Positions 3,890 to 5,782 of a stretch of DNA of 5,782 bases are shown piece after piece; position 1 is the stretch's first letter; each line of letters begins with the position of its first letter. The stretch spans positions 1-5,782 of the forward strand of contig JAFAAJ010000210.1 of NCBI GenBank assembly GCA_023426625.1, in the 5' to 3' direction. Source of the stretch: Bacteroidota bacterium. GTDB taxonomy: Bacteria; Bacteroidota; Bacteroidia; Flavobacteriales; Weeksellaceae. Both the position numbers and the translations under genes were made by a program. The notes below the pieces were generated by a model. The model had not been told where the DNA came from, made no database searches, and saw only the letters and a program-made list of their open reading frames with translations.

Positions 3890-5405
3890 GTATAACATGC
3901 CTATTCGTGAGGTGAAGCTTAATCTCATGCAGGCAGCTGTAGTGAAAGCTATTACCAAAGGCCTTAAGAATATTACAGTTGAAGCAGCCAGAGGAACCGG
4001 AAAGTCAACGGTTCTTGGTAAGGTGATCATGACGGCTGTCAAAGAAATGCCTAAATCTACAGGTATCATTGTTGGTGAGACCTTCGTTCAGATTAAATCA
4101 AGAACATTGCCTTCTACCAAAGAAGGTTTAATGATGTTCGGTCTTTATGAAGATATTGATTATGTAGTAGGAAAATGTGGTAAATCATTAGGATTTGAAA
4201 TGCCGTTTCAAAGCCCGGATTCCTGGAACAATGTGATCCACTTCAGGAATGGAGCAATTGCTGTTTTGGTATCTCTTGATAACCCAAATTCCGGACGTGG
4301 TCTTAATGCTTATTGGGTTGTAGGGGATGAAGCTGCATTATTAGACTACACCAGGCTGTTCAATAATGTATTAACAACCAACCGTTCTGTAAAAGAAGAA
4401 TTTGCAAATGCAAAGCTATTAAATTCTAATACATTTGTTTCTTCGGTGGCCATGACTGCAAAAGGGGATTGGTTTACTAAAAGAGAGCTTCTGGCCAAAC
4501 AGAAACCTGATGAATATGTATTTATTAAGGCTAATGCGTACGTCAATGCACACAACCTGGTTAAAGGCTACATTGAAAAAATGAAGGCAGAAGCTTTGAG
4601 TAAAACACTCTTTGAAGCTGAGATCCTGAATATTCGACCAAAAGGAGTACAGGATGGATTTTACGGACAGCTCAAGCCAAAGATTCACTATTATCAGTAT
4701 CAATACAATATTGATCTGTTGGGAGGGGTTACTGAGTCTTATAAGCCAAGCTGTAAGTATGATAAGGATCTTGTACGGAATGTTCCTCTTCAGATGAATC
4801 TCGACTTTGGAGGTAAGATTAACTGTATGACTGTAGCGCAATATCTAAAGACTCAGAAGACAGTCAACTTTATCAAGGAATTTTACCGTAAGAATCCGGA
4901 TATCCTGGATGAATTGGTTGATGACTTCATTGACTATTATGAGCCCCACAAATCGAGCTGTAATGAGATCCATCTGTATTATGACCGGTATGGTAATAAA
5001 AAAGAAGCTAACAGTAAGACCACGTTAGCGGAAGATGTGATGATCCGCCTTAGAAAAGCAGGATGGAAAGTTATTGATAAAACTCCTAAAACCAATAACC
5101 CGCCTCATGCAGCCAAATATGTCCTCATTAACAGTATCCTTTCAGAAACAGATATTAGGTTACCGTTAGTTAGGATTAATGCTGACAACTGTCCAAACCT
5201 AATAATATCGATGGAGAATGCGCCCCTTAAAGGAAATGATGCATTTGAAAAAGACAAATCATCGGAGAGAAGTACAGTGATCCTCCAGGAGCATGCGACT
5301 CACTTCTCCGATACTCTGGACTATAATCTTTATTGGCAGTTCTGGCATCTTGCAGACAATTATTATCAATCTTCTTATCCAATTACGAATCTCGAACTTA
5401 CATAG
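3876..5405 (+). CDS. terL: terminase large subunit, ATPase and nuclease
   Basis: A predicted 509-residue packaging motor that pumps DNA into the prohead using ATP and cuts the concatemer. The N-terminal ATPase has Walker A (ARGTGKST, 38-45), Walker B (AYWVVGDE, with D151 and E152) and a coupling-like stretch TFVSSVAMTAKGDW (about 186-199). The C-terminal RNase H-like nuclease shows three acidic positions: NLDFGG (D310), LYYDRYGN (D370) and HFSDTLDY (D479, possibly D482). Length and order are normal and no lesion is seen. The frame is open from an ATG at 3834, but that stretch is Met/Lys-rich and is an out-of-frame reading of the acidic tail of the small subunit. ATG 3876 (14-nt overlap) is preferred. 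ATG 3897, after TAAGTATAAC, is a real alternative. Transcription ends at the terminator touching its stop codon. Confidence 0.95.
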   Translation: MNLSKYNMPIREVKLNLMQAAVVKAITKGLKNITVEAARGTGKSTVLGKVIMTAVKEMPKSTGIIVGETFVQIKSRTLPSTKEGLMMFGLYEDIDYVVGKCGKSLGFEMPFQSPDSWNNVIHFRNGAIAVLVSLDNPNSGRGLNAYWVVGDEAALLDYTRLFNNVLTTNRSVKEEFANAKLLNSNTFVSSVAMTAKGDWFTKRELLAKQKPDEYVFIKANAYVNAHNLVKGYIEKMKAEALSKTLFEAEILNIRPKGVQDGFYGQLKPKIHYYQYQYNIDLLGGVTESYKPSCKYDKDLVRNVPLQMNLDFGGKINCMTVAQYLKTQKTVNFIKEFYRKNPDILDELVDDFIDYYEPHKSSCNEIHLYYDRYGNKKEANSKTTLAEDVMIRLRKAGWKVIDKTPKTNNPPHAAKYVLINSILSETDIRLPLVRINADNCPNLIISMENAPLKGNDAFEKDKSSERSTVILQEHATHFSDTLDYNLYWQFWHLADNYYQSSYPITNLELT

Positions 5406-5428
5406 GCCTGCAAACGCAGGCTTTTTTT
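5404..5428 (+). terminator. intrinsic terminator at the end of terL
   Basis: GCCTGC (5406-5411) pairs perfectly with GCAGGC (5416-5421) around AAAC, followed by seven T (5422-5428). The stem starts next to the terL stop codon, so terS-terL form a discrete transcription unit and the following gene needs its own promoter or read-through. Confidence 0.88.
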
Positions 5429-5681
5429 AAGTGTTATTGGCGACTCAACTCAGAGTATGGGCGGATGCACCATATATCGTGTTTTTTTAAAACTGCAATT
5501 GTAGAAAGGAATAAGGCGGCTGTGTGGTTCACGTACACAAAATGATAAAAACCAGCTTTTCTGGAAACGTAAAAAACTGACAGTCAAAATGATTTTATTA
5601 AAAATGTGAGAATGAAGGGTGATTTTCCGAAAAAAAATAGTTGTCCTTTATTCCAGTGGGTTTCAATTTCATATTTGAACC
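5429..5681. other. 253-nt gap with no convincing gene
   Basis: I see no supported gene on either strand. Frames here are short: 31 codons at 5612-5707 on the + strand, which overlaps the next gene, and a 24-codon frame on the - strand. Weak features are TGTGT/ACACA flanking GGTTCACGT (about 5520-5538), CCAG/CTGG near 5552-5565, and CAAAATGAT occurring twice. Gaps beside terminase genes can hold cos or pac sites, but no such signal can be identified here. A near-match to a -7 promoter element (CATATTTG, 5670-5677) lies just before the next start. Confidence 0.5.
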
Positions 5682-5782
5682 ATGCAAAAGACAATGTTTT
5701 TGAGTGAAGTTCTTACCGAAATGGAACAACTTGATAAAAATAAAAACCCGATTCCTTTTAGCATTACCGTACGGACTTATAA
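5682..5782 (+). CDS. 5' end of an unidentified phage gene (partial)
   Basis: An ATG at 5682 opens a frame that is still open at the right edge (33 complete codons). It starts MQKTMFLSEVLTEMEQ and continues with NPIPFSITVRTY. The first part is likely an amphipathic helix, and the Pro-containing part with alternating hydrophobics suggests a beta strand. No family is recognised. The position after terL suggests a structural or packaging-region gene, but a portal protein cannot be claimed from this fragment. A second in-frame ATG at 5694 is an alternative start. No Shine-Dalgarno sequence is visible, in keeping with the other genes here. Confidence 0.65.
   Translation, partial: MQKTMFLSEVLTEMEQLDKNKNPIPFSITVRTY

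Noticed and set aside
5505..5545. A tRNA-like T-arm (GGTTCACGT loop with TGTGT/ACACA)
   Set aside because: No matching acceptor stem, anticodon arm or D-arm could be built around it.
5612..5707. A 31-residue + strand frame (MKGDFPKKNS...)
   Set aside because: It is short, unsupported by neighbours, and overlaps the better start at 5682 by 26 nt.

Overview
The window looks like part of a tailed-phage genome or integrated prophage from a member of the Bacteroidota, most likely a flavobacterium. The main reason is an adjacent small and large terminase pair (3293-5405), preceded by a ParB-domain DNA methyltransferase (482-1780). The host guess is an inference from AT-rich DNA, A/T-rich start contexts with no clear Shine-Dalgarno sequence, and short GC-stem terminators. 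All supported genes are on the + strand.

Layout. 1-261: the 3' end of an unidentified gene and a possible 29-residue basic peptide, closed by a terminator. 289-481: an untranslated leader with two strong hairpins. One is about 90 nt long, with 16 + 11 + 10 bp of pairing. 482-1780: a ParB-like/beta-class adenine methyltransferase. 1795-3200: a compact two-gene cassette bounded by 47-nt inverted repeats. It carries an HTH-amidoligase protein (1958-2884) and an unrecognised 81-residue protein (2913-3158). 3227-3251: a terminator. 3293-5405: small and large terminase subunits, slightly overlapping, with a terminator touching the large-subunit stop codon. 5429-5681: no convincing gene. 5682-5782: the start of another phage gene that runs off the window.

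How the genes fit together. The terminase pair is the DNA-packaging motor. The methyltransferase probably modifies phage DNA, either against host restriction or as an epigenetic mark. The amidoligase and its small partner are not packaging genes. They form a self-contained accessory (moron-like) unit, with their own terminator inside the left repeat and a different arginine codon habit (mostly AGA).

The most unusual feature is this cassette. Its ends share a perfect 19-bp inverted core and a second 11/12-bp inverted block at identical 16-nt spacing, about 1.3 kb apart. The right repeat contains the stop codon of the last cassette gene. No transposase or recombinase lies inside. It could be a passenger cassette mobilised in trans, an invertible segment, or a pair of duplicated regulatory sites. 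The second point of interest is a set of RNA-level hairpins at gene starts: the methyltransferase leader, the small-protein start codon and the small-terminase start codon.
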